The notes under the pieces are model-generated. The model saw only the letters and a list, made by a program, of their open reading frames with translations, was not told where the DNA came from and ran no database searches. Both the position numbers and the translations under genes were made by a program. This document shows positions 1 through 6,912 of a DNA stretch of 10,823 nt, in pieces. Origin of the DNA: an uncultured Caulobacterales bacterium (lineage in GTDB: Bacteria > Pseudomonadota > Alphaproteobacteria > Caulobacterales > Caulobacteraceae); the NCBI GenBank assembly GCA_903889785.1, contig CAISYT010000143.1, forward strand, positions 1-10,823. Reading direction: 5' to 3'. Within the stretch, counting starts at the first letter, position 1. The number at the start of each line of letters is the position of its first letter.

Positions 1-4
1 AAAC

Positions 5-62
5 GCCCATGAAGGGCAGAGACGGCAGCGCCGCCTCACCCCTTATTTATAGGTTGCGGCGC
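5..62. other. Two or three small stem-loops at the left edge
   Basis: GCCC (5-8) and GGGC (14-17) pair around a 5-nt loop. GCGCCGC (28-34) pairs perfectly with GCGGCGC (56-62). ACC (38-40) and GGT (52-54) extend that stem internally across a small internal loop, leaving an 11-nt AT-rich loop. An alternative small hairpin, CGGC-AGC-GCCG, lies at 23-33. No T-run follows, so this is not a classic intrinsic terminator. It may be the 3' end of a transcript entering from the left, or part of a structured leader. The upstream gene is outside the window, so its role is open. Confidence 0.3.
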
Positions 63-78
63 ACAACAGCACAACAGC
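61..78. repeat. Short tandem repeat of GCACAACA
   Basis: The 8-mer GCACAACA occurs twice back to back (61-68 and 69-76), followed by GC, directly after the left-edge stem-loop. With only two copies it may be chance. No function is proposed. Confidence 0.4.
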
Positions 79-119
79 AAAAATGCACACGAAACGTCTC
101 GGATTGTTTCAATCGCCAC

Positions 120-190
120 CTCATCCCCTTATCATATTGATTTACATCGACTTTCAATTCTAACATCGCTTAGATAAATTTTATTGCGGT
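120..190 (+). promoter_or_regulatory. AT-rich promoter-like region upstream of typA
   Basis: This stretch is far more AT-rich than the surrounding genes. TTTCAA at about 154-159 and TAAATT about 17 nt further on are the best -35/-10 pair visible, each only a partial match to the housekeeping consensus. It would leave a leader of roughly 110-120 nt before typA. It is the only convincing AT-rich island upstream of typA, so a promoter here is likely, but the exact elements are uncertain. Confidence 0.35.
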
Positions 191-262
191 GCGGCATTGT
201 CTCGCTGTTCGCCTCTTTACTGGCATCTTAGACCGCCTTCGCGTACAAGCCCGCGCCTCCCC

Positions 263-279
263 GGCTCAGCCCCTGAGTC
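263..279 (+). promoter_or_regulatory. Hairpin in the typA leader
   Basis: GGCTCAG (263-269) and CTGAGTC (273-279) pair around a CCC loop, giving seven pairs including one G-U. The structure ends about 24 nt before the typA start codon. The 3' arm contains GAGTC (275-279), a GANTC CcrM-type methylation site. A role in translation or methylation-dependent regulation is only a suggestion. Confidence 0.35.
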
Positions 280-303
280 CTGCCGACCCCGAAAGTCCGA
301 CTG

Positions 304-2136
304 ATGTCCCTGCGCAACATCGCCATTATCGCCCACGTCGACCATGGCAAGACTACACTCATGGACCAGCTGCTGGCCCAATCGGGCGTGTTCCGGGCCA
401 ACGAGGCCACCGTCGAACGCGCCATGGACTCCAACGACCAGGAACGCGAGCGCGGCATCACCATCCTGGCCAAGTGCACCAGTGTGCTGTGGCATGGTGA
501 GGCGGGCGAGACCCGCATCAACATCATCGACACCCCTGGCCACGCCGACTTCGGCGGCGAGGTGGAGCGCATTCTGGGCATGGTGGACGGCTGCGTCATC
601 CTGGTGGACGCGGAAGAGGGTGTCATGCCCCAGACAAAGTTCGTGCTTGGCAAGGCGCTGAAGATGGGCCTGCGTCCGATCCTCTGCCTCAACAAGGTCG
701 ACCGGCCGCACGCCGACCCTGACCGTATCCTCAACGACGTGTTTGATCTGTTCGCCGCCATGGGGGCCACAGACCAGCAACTGGATTTCCCGCACATCTA
801 CGCCAGCGGTAAGAACGGTTGGGCGGCGCTGGAGCTGGACGCCCCGCGTGATTCGCTCGCGCCTCTGTTCGACCTGGTCGTGCGCCACGTGCCCGAGCCG
901 AAGGTGGCTGAGAACAAGGACAAGCCGTTCCAGATCCTGGCGGTGCTGATCGAGAACGACCCGTTCCTGGGCCGCCTGCTAACGGGCCGTATCGAAAGCG
1001 GTAAGGCCGCACCCGGACTGCCCATCCACGCCCTGTCTCTGGACGGCAAGGAAATCGAGCGTGGCCGCATCACCAAGGTGCTGGCCTTCCGGGGCCTGAA
1101 GCGCCAGCCGGTCGACGAGGCGGAAGCGGGCGATATCGTCGCCATCGCCGGTCTGTCGAAGGCCACCGTGGCCGACACCCTGTGCGCCATGGAAGTCGCC
1201 ACCGCCCTTCCGGCCCAGCCGATCGATCCCCCAACCATCTCCATGACCGTTTCGGTCAACGACAGTCCGATGGCCGGCAAGGAGGGCGACAAGGTGCAGA
1301 GCCGCGTCATCCGCGACCGCCTGCTAAAGGAAGCCCAGTCGAATGTGGCGATCCGCGTCACCGATGCCCCGGGCTCCGACGCCTATGAAGTGGCGGGCCG
1401 CGGCGAACTGCAGTTGGGCGTGCTGATCGAGGGCATGCGCCGCGAAGGCTTCGAACTGTCCATCAGCCGCCCGCGGGTGGTATACCAGACCGGTGAAAAT
1501 GGCGAGCGCCTGGAGCCGATCGAGGACGTCATGATCGACGTCGATGACGAGTACACCGGCGTGGTCATTGAGAAACTCGCTGCCCGAAAGGCCGAGCTGA
1601 AAGACATGGGCCCCTCGGGGGCCGGCAAGACCCGCATCAACCTGCAAGCCCCCTCGCGCAGCCTGATCGGCTACCAGGGCGAATTCCTCACCGACACACG
1701 AGGAAGCGGCGTGCTCAACCGCGTGTTCAGTCACTACGAGCCCTATAAGGGGGCACTGGAAGGCCGCCGCAATGGCGTGCTGGTCTCCAACAGTGACGGC
1801 GACACGGCCGCCTTCGCCCTGTGGAACCTTGAAGATCGCGGCACCATGTTTGTGGGCGGCGGCGAGAAGACCTACCAAGGCATGATCATCGGCGAGAACG
1901 CCAAGTGGGACGACCTCGACGTCAACCCGATTAAGGGTAAGCAGCTGACCAACGTGCGCGCCAGTGGCAAGGACGAGGCTGTACGCCTCACCCCGCCGCG
2001 CCGCATGACGCTGGAACAAGCCATCGCCTATATCGAGGAAGACGAGCTGGTCGAGGTGACGCCCAAGTCGATCCGCCTGCGCAAGTCGATCCTCAATCCC
2101 TCCTTCCGCAAGAAGCGCGTTCGCCAGGAGGCGTGA
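304..2136 (+). CDS. typA: Translational GTPase TypA/BipA
   Basis: A ribosome-associated translational GTPase of the EF-G/LepA superfamily. It binds the 70S ribosome and supports 50S assembly and growth under stress such as cold. All G motifs are visible: G1 AHVDHGKT (residues 10-17), the switch I ERERGIT segment (about 47-53), G3 DTPGH (76-80), G4 NKVD (130-133) and G5 SGK (168-170). EF-G-like domains and the BipA-specific C-terminal domain follow, ending in a basic tail. The 610 residues match the usual length of about 600-615, and the N-terminus (MSLRNIAIIAHVDHGKTTL) aligns with known BipA starts. The ATG has only a weak GAAAG (291-295) as ribosome-binding site. The pseudouridine synthase gene follows after 26 nt, so the two are probably co-transcribed. 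Known BipA phenotypes in enterobacteria include interplay with rRNA pseudouridylation by RluC, which makes the neighbour notable. Confidence 0.97.
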   Translation: MSLRNIAIIAHVDHGKTTLMDQLLAQSGVFRANEATVERAMDSNDQERERGITILAKCTSVLWHGEAGETRINIIDTPGHADFGGEVERILGMVDGCVILVDAEEGVMPQTKFVLGKALKMGLRPILCLNKVDRPHADPDRILNDVFDLFAAMGATDQQLDFPHIYASGKNGWAALELDAPRDSLAPLFDLVVRHVPEPKVAENKDKPFQILAVLIENDPFLGRLLTGRIESGKAAPGLPIHALSLDGKEIERGRITKVLAFRGLKRQPVDEAEAGDIVAIAGLSKATVADTLCAMEVATALPAQPIDPPTISMTVSVNDSPMAGKEGDKVQSRVIRDRLLKEAQSNVAIRVTDAPGSDAYEVAGRGELQLGVLIEGMRREGFELSISRPRVVYQTGENGERLEPIEDVMIDVDDEYTGVVIEKLAARKAELKDMGPSGAGKTRINLQAPSRSLIGYQGEFLTDTRGSGVLNRVFSHYEPYKGALEGRRNGVLVSNSDGDTAAFALWNLEDRGTMFVGGGEKTYQGMIIGENAKWDDLDVNPIKGKQLTNVRASGKDEAVRLTPPRRMTLEQAIAYIEEDELVEVTPKSIRLRKSILNPSFRKKRVRQEA

Positions 2137-2144
2137 GCCTCCTG
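2125..2144 (+). promoter_or_regulatory. GNRA hairpin with the typA stop codon in its loop
   Basis: CAGGAGGC (2125-2132) and GCCTCCTG (2137-2144) form a perfect 8-bp stem closing a GTGA tetraloop (2133-2136), a GNRA type. The typA TGA stop is 2134-2136, inside the loop. The 5' arm contains AGGAGG, an ideal Shine-Dalgarno sequence, but it lies about 30 nt from the next ATG at 2163, too far to serve that start directly. No T-run follows, so it is a poor terminator. It could affect translational coupling between typA and the next gene, protect an mRNA end, or pause the terminating ribosome. Confidence 0.5.
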
Positions 2145-2162
2145 CTGCGGGTATAGCGAGGC

Positions 2163-2939
2163 ATGGCCTGGACCCGAACCTACGACGAGCCCGAACCGCA
2201 GCGGGTTAATCGCTGGCTGGCCCAGGCGGGGGTCTGCTCGCGCCGCGAGGCCGAGGGCTTGATCGCGCAAGGCCTTGTTTCCATCGACGGCGAAACCGTG
2301 GCCGATGCCGGCCGCAAGATCGAACCGGGCCAGACCCTCACCCTGACCGACCGCGCTTCGGGCCAGCTCGGGGCCGCGCTCAGCGTTGTCATTCACAAGC
2401 CGATCGGGGTTGTGTCGTCCCAGCCCGAAGGCAGCCAAGTGCCCGCCGTTCGCCTACTGACCCGCGACGCCCTGATGGGCCGCAGCCCGATGATCCCTGG
2501 CCGAGACAGCAAACTAGCCCCGCTGGGACGGCTCGACATGGACAGCCGTGGCCTGCTGATCCTTTCCGAAGACGGGGTGCTGGCCAAGGCGCTGATTGGG
2601 CCCGAAAGCGACCTCGAAAAGGAATATCTGGTGCGGGTGGCCGGCGATATCACCGAAGCCAAGCTGGAAAGGCTGCGGCACGGCCTGGAACTCGACGGCC
2701 GCCAACTGCGTGAGGCCAAGGTCGAGCTGCTCCACGGCAAGGAACTGCGATTCGTGCTCAAGGAGGGCCGAAACCGTCAGATTCGCCGCATGTGCGACCT
2801 GGTCGGCCTGTCGGTGAAAGACCTGTTCCGCGTCCGCATCGGCCCGCTGCGCCTGGGTGGCCTGCCATTAGGGAAATGGCGCGCCTTGACCAGCGAAGAG
2901 CGAGACTCGCTGATCGACGCAGGCAAGCCTGCCCCTTAG
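2163..2939 (+). CDS. RsuA/RluB-type rRNA pseudouridine synthase, RluF-like
   Basis: This enzyme isomerises a uridine of ribosomal RNA to pseudouridine. An S4 RNA-binding domain covers about residues 13-60 (RVNRWLAQAGVCSRREAE). The catalytic domain has the motif GRLDMDSRGLLIL with nucleophilic Asp125, then KEYLVRV (153-159) and GRNRQIRRMC (202-211). RNRQIRRMC and the C-terminal LPLGKWRALT resemble RluF, which modifies 23S rRNA U2604 in E. coli, more than RluB, RluE or RsuA. This is a judgement from remembered sequences, so the target nucleotide is inferred. The 258 residues are normal for the family. The ATG has GAGG (2158-2161) only one nucleotide away, so initiation may depend on coupling from typA, 26 nt upstream. 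Its stop overlaps the stop of the convergent flavoprotein gene. Confidence 0.93.
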   Translation: MAWTRTYDEPEPQRVNRWLAQAGVCSRREAEGLIAQGLVSIDGETVADAGRKIEPGQTLTLTDRASGQLGAALSVVIHKPIGVVSSQPEGSQVPAVRLLTRDALMGRSPMIPGRDSKLAPLGRLDMDSRGLLILSEDGVLAKALIGPESDLEKEYLVRVAGDITEAKLERLRHGLELDGRQLREAKVELLHGKELRFVLKEGRNRQIRRMCDLVGLSVKDLFRVRIGPLRLGGLPLGKWRALTSEERDSLIDAGKPAP

Positions 2940-2949
2940 GCTACTTGCC
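2922..2949. terminator. Hairpin across two interlocked convergent stop codons
   Basis: GGCAA (2922-2926) pairs with TTGCC (2945-2949), and GCCT (2927-2930) pairs with AGGC (2938-2941). The loop is GCCCCTT and there is a 3-nt bulge, TAC. The hairpin contains the TAG stop of the pseudouridine synthase (2937-2939) and the TAA stop of the opposite-strand flavoprotein (2936-2938). It lies where convergent transcripts would need to end, so a bidirectional role is plausible. The absence of a T-run on either strand keeps confidence low. Confidence 0.3.
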
Positions 2950-4114
2950 CTGCAGCCCAGCCGCTGGCCCAAGCCCACTGGAAATTGTAGCCACCGAGCC
3001 ACCCGGTGACGTCCACCGCCTCGCCGATAAAATGAAGGCCGGGAACAATCCTCGCCGCCAGGGTTTTGGACTCCAGATCGTCGGTGTCGACCCCGCCCAA
3101 CGTTACCTCGGCGGTGCGATAGCCTTCTGAGCCCACCGGCTTGACCGTCCAGGCGTTCACAGAGTGCGCCAGGGCCTGCAGTACCGCATCCGGTGCGTCA
3201 CCCACTGTTCCGCCGAGCCCGGCGCACAGGGTCTCGGCCAGGCGCGCCGGCAGATAGGCCGCCAGCACGGTATCGCATCGGCGTTTGCCCGTGGTCTTCT
3301 TAGCTTCTCGCAGCACCGCCAAGATGTCGATGCCAGGGGCCAGGTCGATGGTGATGGCGTCGCCCTCGCGCCAATAGGAGCTGATCTGCAAGATCGCCGG
3401 ACCGGAGAGGCCGCGATGGGTGAACAGCAGGCCTTCCTCGAACACCGTCCCGCCATGACGAACGCGCGCCTGCACCGAGACGCCCGACAGCGGTGCCAGC
3501 TTCTCCAGCAGCCCGGCCTCAAACGTCAGGGGAACCAGGGCGGGCCGCGTTTCAGTCACCCGCAGGCCGAACTGCCGTGCTACATCATAGGCAAAGCCGG
3601 TAGCCCCCATCTTGGGGATAGACTTGCCGCCGGTGGCGATGACCAGGGATTGGCAGTCAACCAACTGTCCGCCGACGTCCAGGGCGAACCCGTCGTTGGT
3701 CTTCTCAAGCGCTCCGGCGGTGACCCCAAGCCGCAGCTTCGCGCCGGCGGCCTTCATCTCCGCGAGCAGCATGTCGATGATCTGGCGCGCTCTGTCGTCA
3801 CAGAACAACTGGCCCAAAGCCTTTTCATGAAAGGCTATGCCGTGCCGTGTCACTAGGCTGATAAAGTCCGCCGGCGTGTAGCGGCTCAGCGCGCTGATGC
3901 AGAAATGTGGATTGTCGGAGAGGAAGTTTTTCCGCGCTGCCGTTCCGATATTGGTGAAGTTGCATCGCCCGCCGCCGCTGATACGGATTTTCTCGCCGGG
4001 AGCGGACGCATGATCGAGGATCAGCACGCGCCGGCCACGTTTGCCGGCCTCGATGGCGCACATCATCCCGGCCGCGCCGGCACCAATCACAACAACGTCG
4101 AAACTCTGATCCAT
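2936..4114 (-). CDS. BaiN/HI0933-family NAD(P)/FAD-dependent oxidoreductase
   Basis: A flavoprotein of the HI0933/BaiN group, common in bacteria but with a poorly defined physiological substrate. The clostridial BaiN name comes from bile-acid reduction, which should not be assumed here. The N-terminus VVVIGAGAAGMM carries the GxGxxG dinucleotide-binding fold (residues 11-16). Family signatures follow: ISGGGRCNFTN (about 45-55), ATGGKSIPKMGATG (160-173), LFTHRGLSGPAIL (230-242), TLGGVDT (338-344) and the C-terminal GWLGGYNFQWAWASG (371-385). Its 392 residues are typical. The frame stays open upstream to 4327, but the ATG at 4112-4114 places the Rossmann motif in its normal position immediately after the start, and the upstream translation looks like noise. 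No strong ribosome-binding site precedes it. It converges on the pseudouridine synthase with a 4-nt overlap. Confidence 0.92.
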   Translation of the reverse strand: MDQSFDVVVIGAGAAGMMCAIEAGKRGRRVLILDHASAPGEKIRISGGGRCNFTNIGTAARKNFLSDNPHFCISALSRYTPADFISLVTRHGIAFHEKALGQLFCDDRARQIIDMLLAEMKAAGAKLRLGVTAGALEKTNDGFALDVGGQLVDCQSLVIATGGKSIPKMGATGFAYDVARQFGLRVTETRPALVPLTFEAGLLEKLAPLSGVSVQARVRHGGTVFEEGLLFTHRGLSGPAILQISSYWREGDAITIDLAPGIDILAVLREAKKTTGKRRCDTVLAAYLPARLAETLCAGLGGTVGDAPDAVLQALAHSVNAWTVKPVGSEGYRTAEVTLGGVDTDDLESKTLAARIVPGLHFIGEAVDVTGWLGGYNFQWAWASGWAAGQVA

Positions 4115-4201
4115 GCAACCCGATAGCACGAAGACTTGCGCCGTTCGCGTCGTCGCTGGAAACTGATGCCAAGATTGCCGTCGGGCGCGAGACGAAACCC
4201 C

Positions 4202-4351
4202 ATGAACCGCACCTTGACCGGCCCTGTGCTGGCTGCCCTCGTCGCCTTGCCCCCGGCACCGATCTATACCGACCAGAAGAATCAGCACGGCAAGGCCTGC
4301 GAACTCTGCGTCAGCCCTGGCGGACACGTCGCGACCAAGTCTCTCAGCTAG
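4202..4351 (+). CDS. Possible small secreted CXXC peptide (49 residues)
   Basis: Not a recognised family. The peptide begins MNRTLTGPVLAALVALPPAP, which reads like a short signal sequence or lipophilic leader. A polar segment follows with one CXXC pair (CELC, residues 33-36) and a Ser/Gly/Lys-rich tail. By hand count the third codon position is G/C in about 39 of 48 codons, the first position is intermediate and the second is lowest. That is the gradient expected of true coding DNA in this genome. Against it, there is no good Shine-Dalgarno sequence, the size is small, and high-GC DNA often stays open by chance. An earlier in-frame ATG at 4166 would add 12 residues using rarer arginine codons, so 4202 is preferred. 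It ends 14 nt before the aminotransferase start. Confidence 0.35.
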   Translation: MNRTLTGPVLAALVALPPAPIYTDQKNQHGKACELCVSPGGHVATKSLS

Positions 4352-4365
4352 GGGATTTGCCGCCC

Positions 4366-5526
4366 ATGGTTCACCCCGTCTATGCCCAGATGCCGCCGAC
4401 TATCTTCGACGAGATGAGCGGATTGGCGCGGCAGCACAGCGCCATCAACCTGGGTCAGGGTTTCCCGGACGCGCCAGGGCCATTGCCGATCCTGCAGGCT
4501 GCCGCCGAGGCGCTACTGACGGGCTCCAACCAGTATCCGCCGTCGATTGGCCTGCCGGCCCTTCGCCAGGCCGCCGCAGCGCACTACAGGCGAACCCAGG
4601 GGCTGGACCTGGATTGGCAGACCCAGGTGGTTGTGACCTCGGGCGCTACCGAGGCGATCGCCAGCGCCTTGTTGGCTCTGGTGCAGGCTGGCGACGAGGT
4701 CGGGCTGATCCAGCCGCTCTACGACGCCTACCTGCCTTTGGTGCGCCGTGCGGGCGGAATTGCGCGGTTCGCCACCCTTTCACCGCCTGACTGGCGTCTG
4801 ACCGGTGAGGTTCTCGATCAGCTGTTCTCGCGCAGGACCAAGGTTATAGTGCTGAACAACCCGATGAACCCCTGCGCGCGGGTGTTCGACGACGATGAGC
4901 TGGGTCTGCTGGCGCAATACTGCGTGCGTCACGACGTGATCGCGATCTGCGATGACGTCTGGGAAGCGGTCGTACCGCCGCCGCAGCGGTTCAAGTCGCT
5001 CATGGCCTTCCCGGGCATGGCCGGGCGCACCGTCAAGATTGGCTCGGCAGGCAAAATGTTCGGCCTCACCGGCTGGAAGGTGGGCCTGATGATGGCGTCG
5101 CCGGACTTGGCCAATGCCGTAGCGCGCGCCCATCAGTTCCTGACCTTCACCACCCCGCCCAATCTGCAGACCGCTGTGGCCTATGGTCTCAATGAGATGC
5201 GGGGCTGGTTCACCGACATGCCCAACCAGATGGGCCGCTCGCGCGACCACCTGGCCGCCTCCATGACCAAGCAGGGCTTTGCGGTTTTGCCGTCACAGGC
5301 GACCTACTTCCTCAACGTCGACCTGGCGGCCTCAGGGATTGCCATGAGCGACCGCGATTTCTGCCTAAGATGTGTGATCGACCATGGGGTGGCGGCGATC
5401 CCGCTCTCGGCGCTTTACGAACAAGACCCGCAAACGAGCCTGATCCGGCTCTGCTTCGCCAAGCCGGATGAAACCCTGGACGAGGGTGCCCGGCGCCTTG
5501 GTGCGGCCCGGGCTGCGCTGGCCTAG
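4366..5526 (+). CDS. Pyridoxal-phosphate-dependent aminotransferase, class I/II
   Basis: A fold-type I PLP aminotransferase of the AspB/methionine-kynurenine aminotransferase group (COG0436-like), transferring an amino group between an amino acid and a 2-oxo acid. The substrate cannot be read from sequence. Visible features are INLGQGFPD near residue 27, YPPSIGLPALRQA (57-69), the phosphate-binding TSGATEA (91-97), CDDVWE with the PLP-ring aspartate (195-200), the Schiff-base lysine Lys230 in SAGKMFGLTGWKVG, and a carboxylate-binding arginine (Arg361) in LIRLCF. The usual NPxNPTG loop reads NPMNPCA (165-171), a mild deviation. Length is 386 residues, normal for the family. ATG 4366 is chosen over an in-frame TTG at 4357 because GGGGA (4351-4355) sits 10 nt upstream of the ATG but only 1 nt from the TTG. 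The Rieske oxygenase gene follows 70 nt downstream. Confidence 0.93.
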   Translation: MVHPVYAQMPPTIFDEMSGLARQHSAINLGQGFPDAPGPLPILQAAAEALLTGSNQYPPSIGLPALRQAAAAHYRRTQGLDLDWQTQVVVTSGATEAIASALLALVQAGDEVGLIQPLYDAYLPLVRRAGGIARFATLSPPDWRLTGEVLDQLFSRRTKVIVLNNPMNPCARVFDDDELGLLAQYCVRHDVIAICDDVWEAVVPPPQRFKSLMAFPGMAGRTVKIGSAGKMFGLTGWKVGLMMASPDLANAVARAHQFLTFTTPPNLQTAVAYGLNEMRGWFTDMPNQMGRSRDHLAASMTKQGFAVLPSQATYFLNVDLAASGIAMSDRDFCLRCVIDHGVAAIPLSALYEQDPQTSLIRLCFAKPDETLDEGARRLGAARAALA

Positions 5527-5596
5527 CCAGACCCCCATCTTGCTCATGTTCATCGCACCGCATTGGCGCAGGCACGGGCGCCGAGTATGAAGGGGC

Positions 5597-6709
5597 ATGG
5601 CGGAAGACGGCGGACAAACTCCAACCCAAGGCTCGGCAGCCAAGCCGATGCGGTTCGGCCAGGGCTTCCTGAACGACATCTGGTACGTCGCGGCCCTATC
5701 GGGCGACCTAAAGAGCGGCGGCCTGAAGCGGGTGGAAATCCTGGGTGAGCCTGTGCTGCTGGGCCGCGACCCGTCAGGCAAGGCCTTTGCACTGCGTGAT
5801 ATCTGTCCGCACCGCGCTGCACCGCTTTCGGCCGGGGCCATGCGGCGCGAAGCCGATGGGACGCCGACCGTCGAATGCCCCTACCACGGCTGGCGCTTCG
5901 ACACGGCTGGGACCTGCCGTGCCATCCCCTCCCTGGCCCAGGGACAGGACTTCGATATCGACCGCGTCAAGGTGCGGGCCTGGACCGTGGCCGAGAGCCA
6001 GGGACTGGTCTTCATCTGGATGCCGTCTGATGCTCAATTTTCGGGTCAGCCCGATGAAGCACCGCCCGTGTTTCCCGGTGTCGTCGGCGGAGCACCCAAG
6101 CTTGTCGACCGGATGATTTTCGACAGCCACATCGACCATGCCGTCGTCGGGCTGATGGATCCGGCGCACGGGCCCTATGTACACCAGCAATGGTGGTGGC
6201 GCTCAAAAGCCAGCCAGCATGATAAAACCAAGGCGTTTGAGCCCCGCGAGGCGGGTTTCGCCATGGTCGCCCATGCCCCGTCGAGGAACAGCCGCGCCTA
6301 TGCGATTTTGGGCGGGGCACCGGTAACGGAGATAACCTTTCGCCTACCCGGCCTGCGCTGGGAGCACATCACCATCGGCAGGTTCCAAGTGCTGGCCGTG
6401 ACGTGCCTTACCCCCGTGGATAATGCTCGCACCCGCATTACCCAGATCATCTGGTCTGACCACCCTGTGGTCGGTTGGATCAAGCCCTTTCTGCGTGTCG
6501 GGGCGCGGGCCTTCCTGCGCCAGGATGCCGCGATGGTCACCCTGCAGCACGAGGGCCTGCGCTATGATCCGCCGATGCTATGGATCGATGACGCCGATCG
6601 TCAGGCCAAATGGTACCAGCAGCTAAGGCGCGAATGGTCGGTGAGCCGCGCCGAGGGGCGGCCGTTCAAAAACCCGGTGCAGGCAGCGATGCTGAGATGG
6701 CGGAGCTGA
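5597..6709 (+). CDS. Rieske non-heme iron oxygenase, large (alpha) subunit
   Basis: An aromatic-ring-hydroxylating-type oxygenase component. It takes electrons through a Rieske [2Fe-2S] cluster to a mononuclear iron that activates O2. The Rieske ligands are Cys70-Pro-His72 and Cys94-Pro-Tyr-His97, in DICPHRAAPLSAG and ECPYHGWRFD. The iron site is Asp188-x2-His191-x4-His196 in LMDPAHGPYVH, with Asp310 (FLRQDAA) a likely third ligand. The spacing between the two cluster motifs is 21 residues, longer than the 15-18 common in the superfamily. The 370 residues and single-chain look suggest a VanA-like alpha-only oxygenase, for example an O-demethylase or hydroxylase. The substrate is unknown. No beta subunit, ferredoxin or reductase gene lies nearby. 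ATG 5597 has AAGGGG unusually close; Met18 (5648) is an alternative start. Confidence 0.93.
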   Translation: MAEDGGQTPTQGSAAKPMRFGQGFLNDIWYVAALSGDLKSGGLKRVEILGEPVLLGRDPSGKAFALRDICPHRAAPLSAGAMRREADGTPTVECPYHGWRFDTAGTCRAIPSLAQGQDFDIDRVKVRAWTVAESQGLVFIWMPSDAQFSGQPDEAPPVFPGVVGGAPKLVDRMIFDSHIDHAVVGLMDPAHGPYVHQQWWWRSKASQHDKTKAFEPREAGFAMVAHAPSRNSRAYAILGGAPVTEITFRLPGLRWEHITIGRFQVLAVTCLTPVDNARTRITQIIWSDHPVVGWIKPFLRVGARAFLRQDAAMVTLQHEGLRYDPPMLWIDDADRQAKWYQQLRREWSVSRAEGRPFKNPVQAAMLRWRS

Positions 6710-6912
6710 GGGGTACGCGGTGGACATAGCCAAGGTCAGCCTCGGCATCGCCGCTATCCTGTGTGAATCCAGCACTGGGCCAAGCGCGACGACGTGGGCC
6801 ATTGGCGAGAGGTTTTCTGAACCCCACGACGACCGGCTGGGCCATATTTGTTGACACTTTAAGCCCTGAAAGCGGTCCACAGTCCTATCGTAAGCCGTTA
6901 CTCTAGGATCAG
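6710..6912 (+). other. 203-nt intergenic region with possible 44-codon ORF and a -35-like box
   Basis: A GTG at 6720 opens a 44-codon frame ending at TGA 6852-6854. GAGGGG (6708-6713) lies 6 nt upstream, the best-spaced Shine-Dalgarno in the window. G/C-ending codons are frequent in its first third but fade later, so it is doubtful as a gene. TTGACA (6851-6856) is a perfect -35 hexamer, but the position 17 nt on (GGTCCA) is a poor -10, so it may belong to a non-standard promoter for the downstream glycosyltransferase or be chance. No strong terminator hairpin was found. Confidence 0.25.

Noticed and set aside
3164..3856. 230-codon open frame on the plus strand opposite the flavoprotein
   Set aside because: It is a shadow of the BaiN-family gene in a high-GC sequence, with no family motifs.
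4115..4327. N-terminal extension of the flavoprotein
   Set aside because: The Rossmann GxGxxG motif belongs near the N-terminus, as it is when starting at 4114; the upstream 71 residues look non-protein-like and oppose the possible small ORF.
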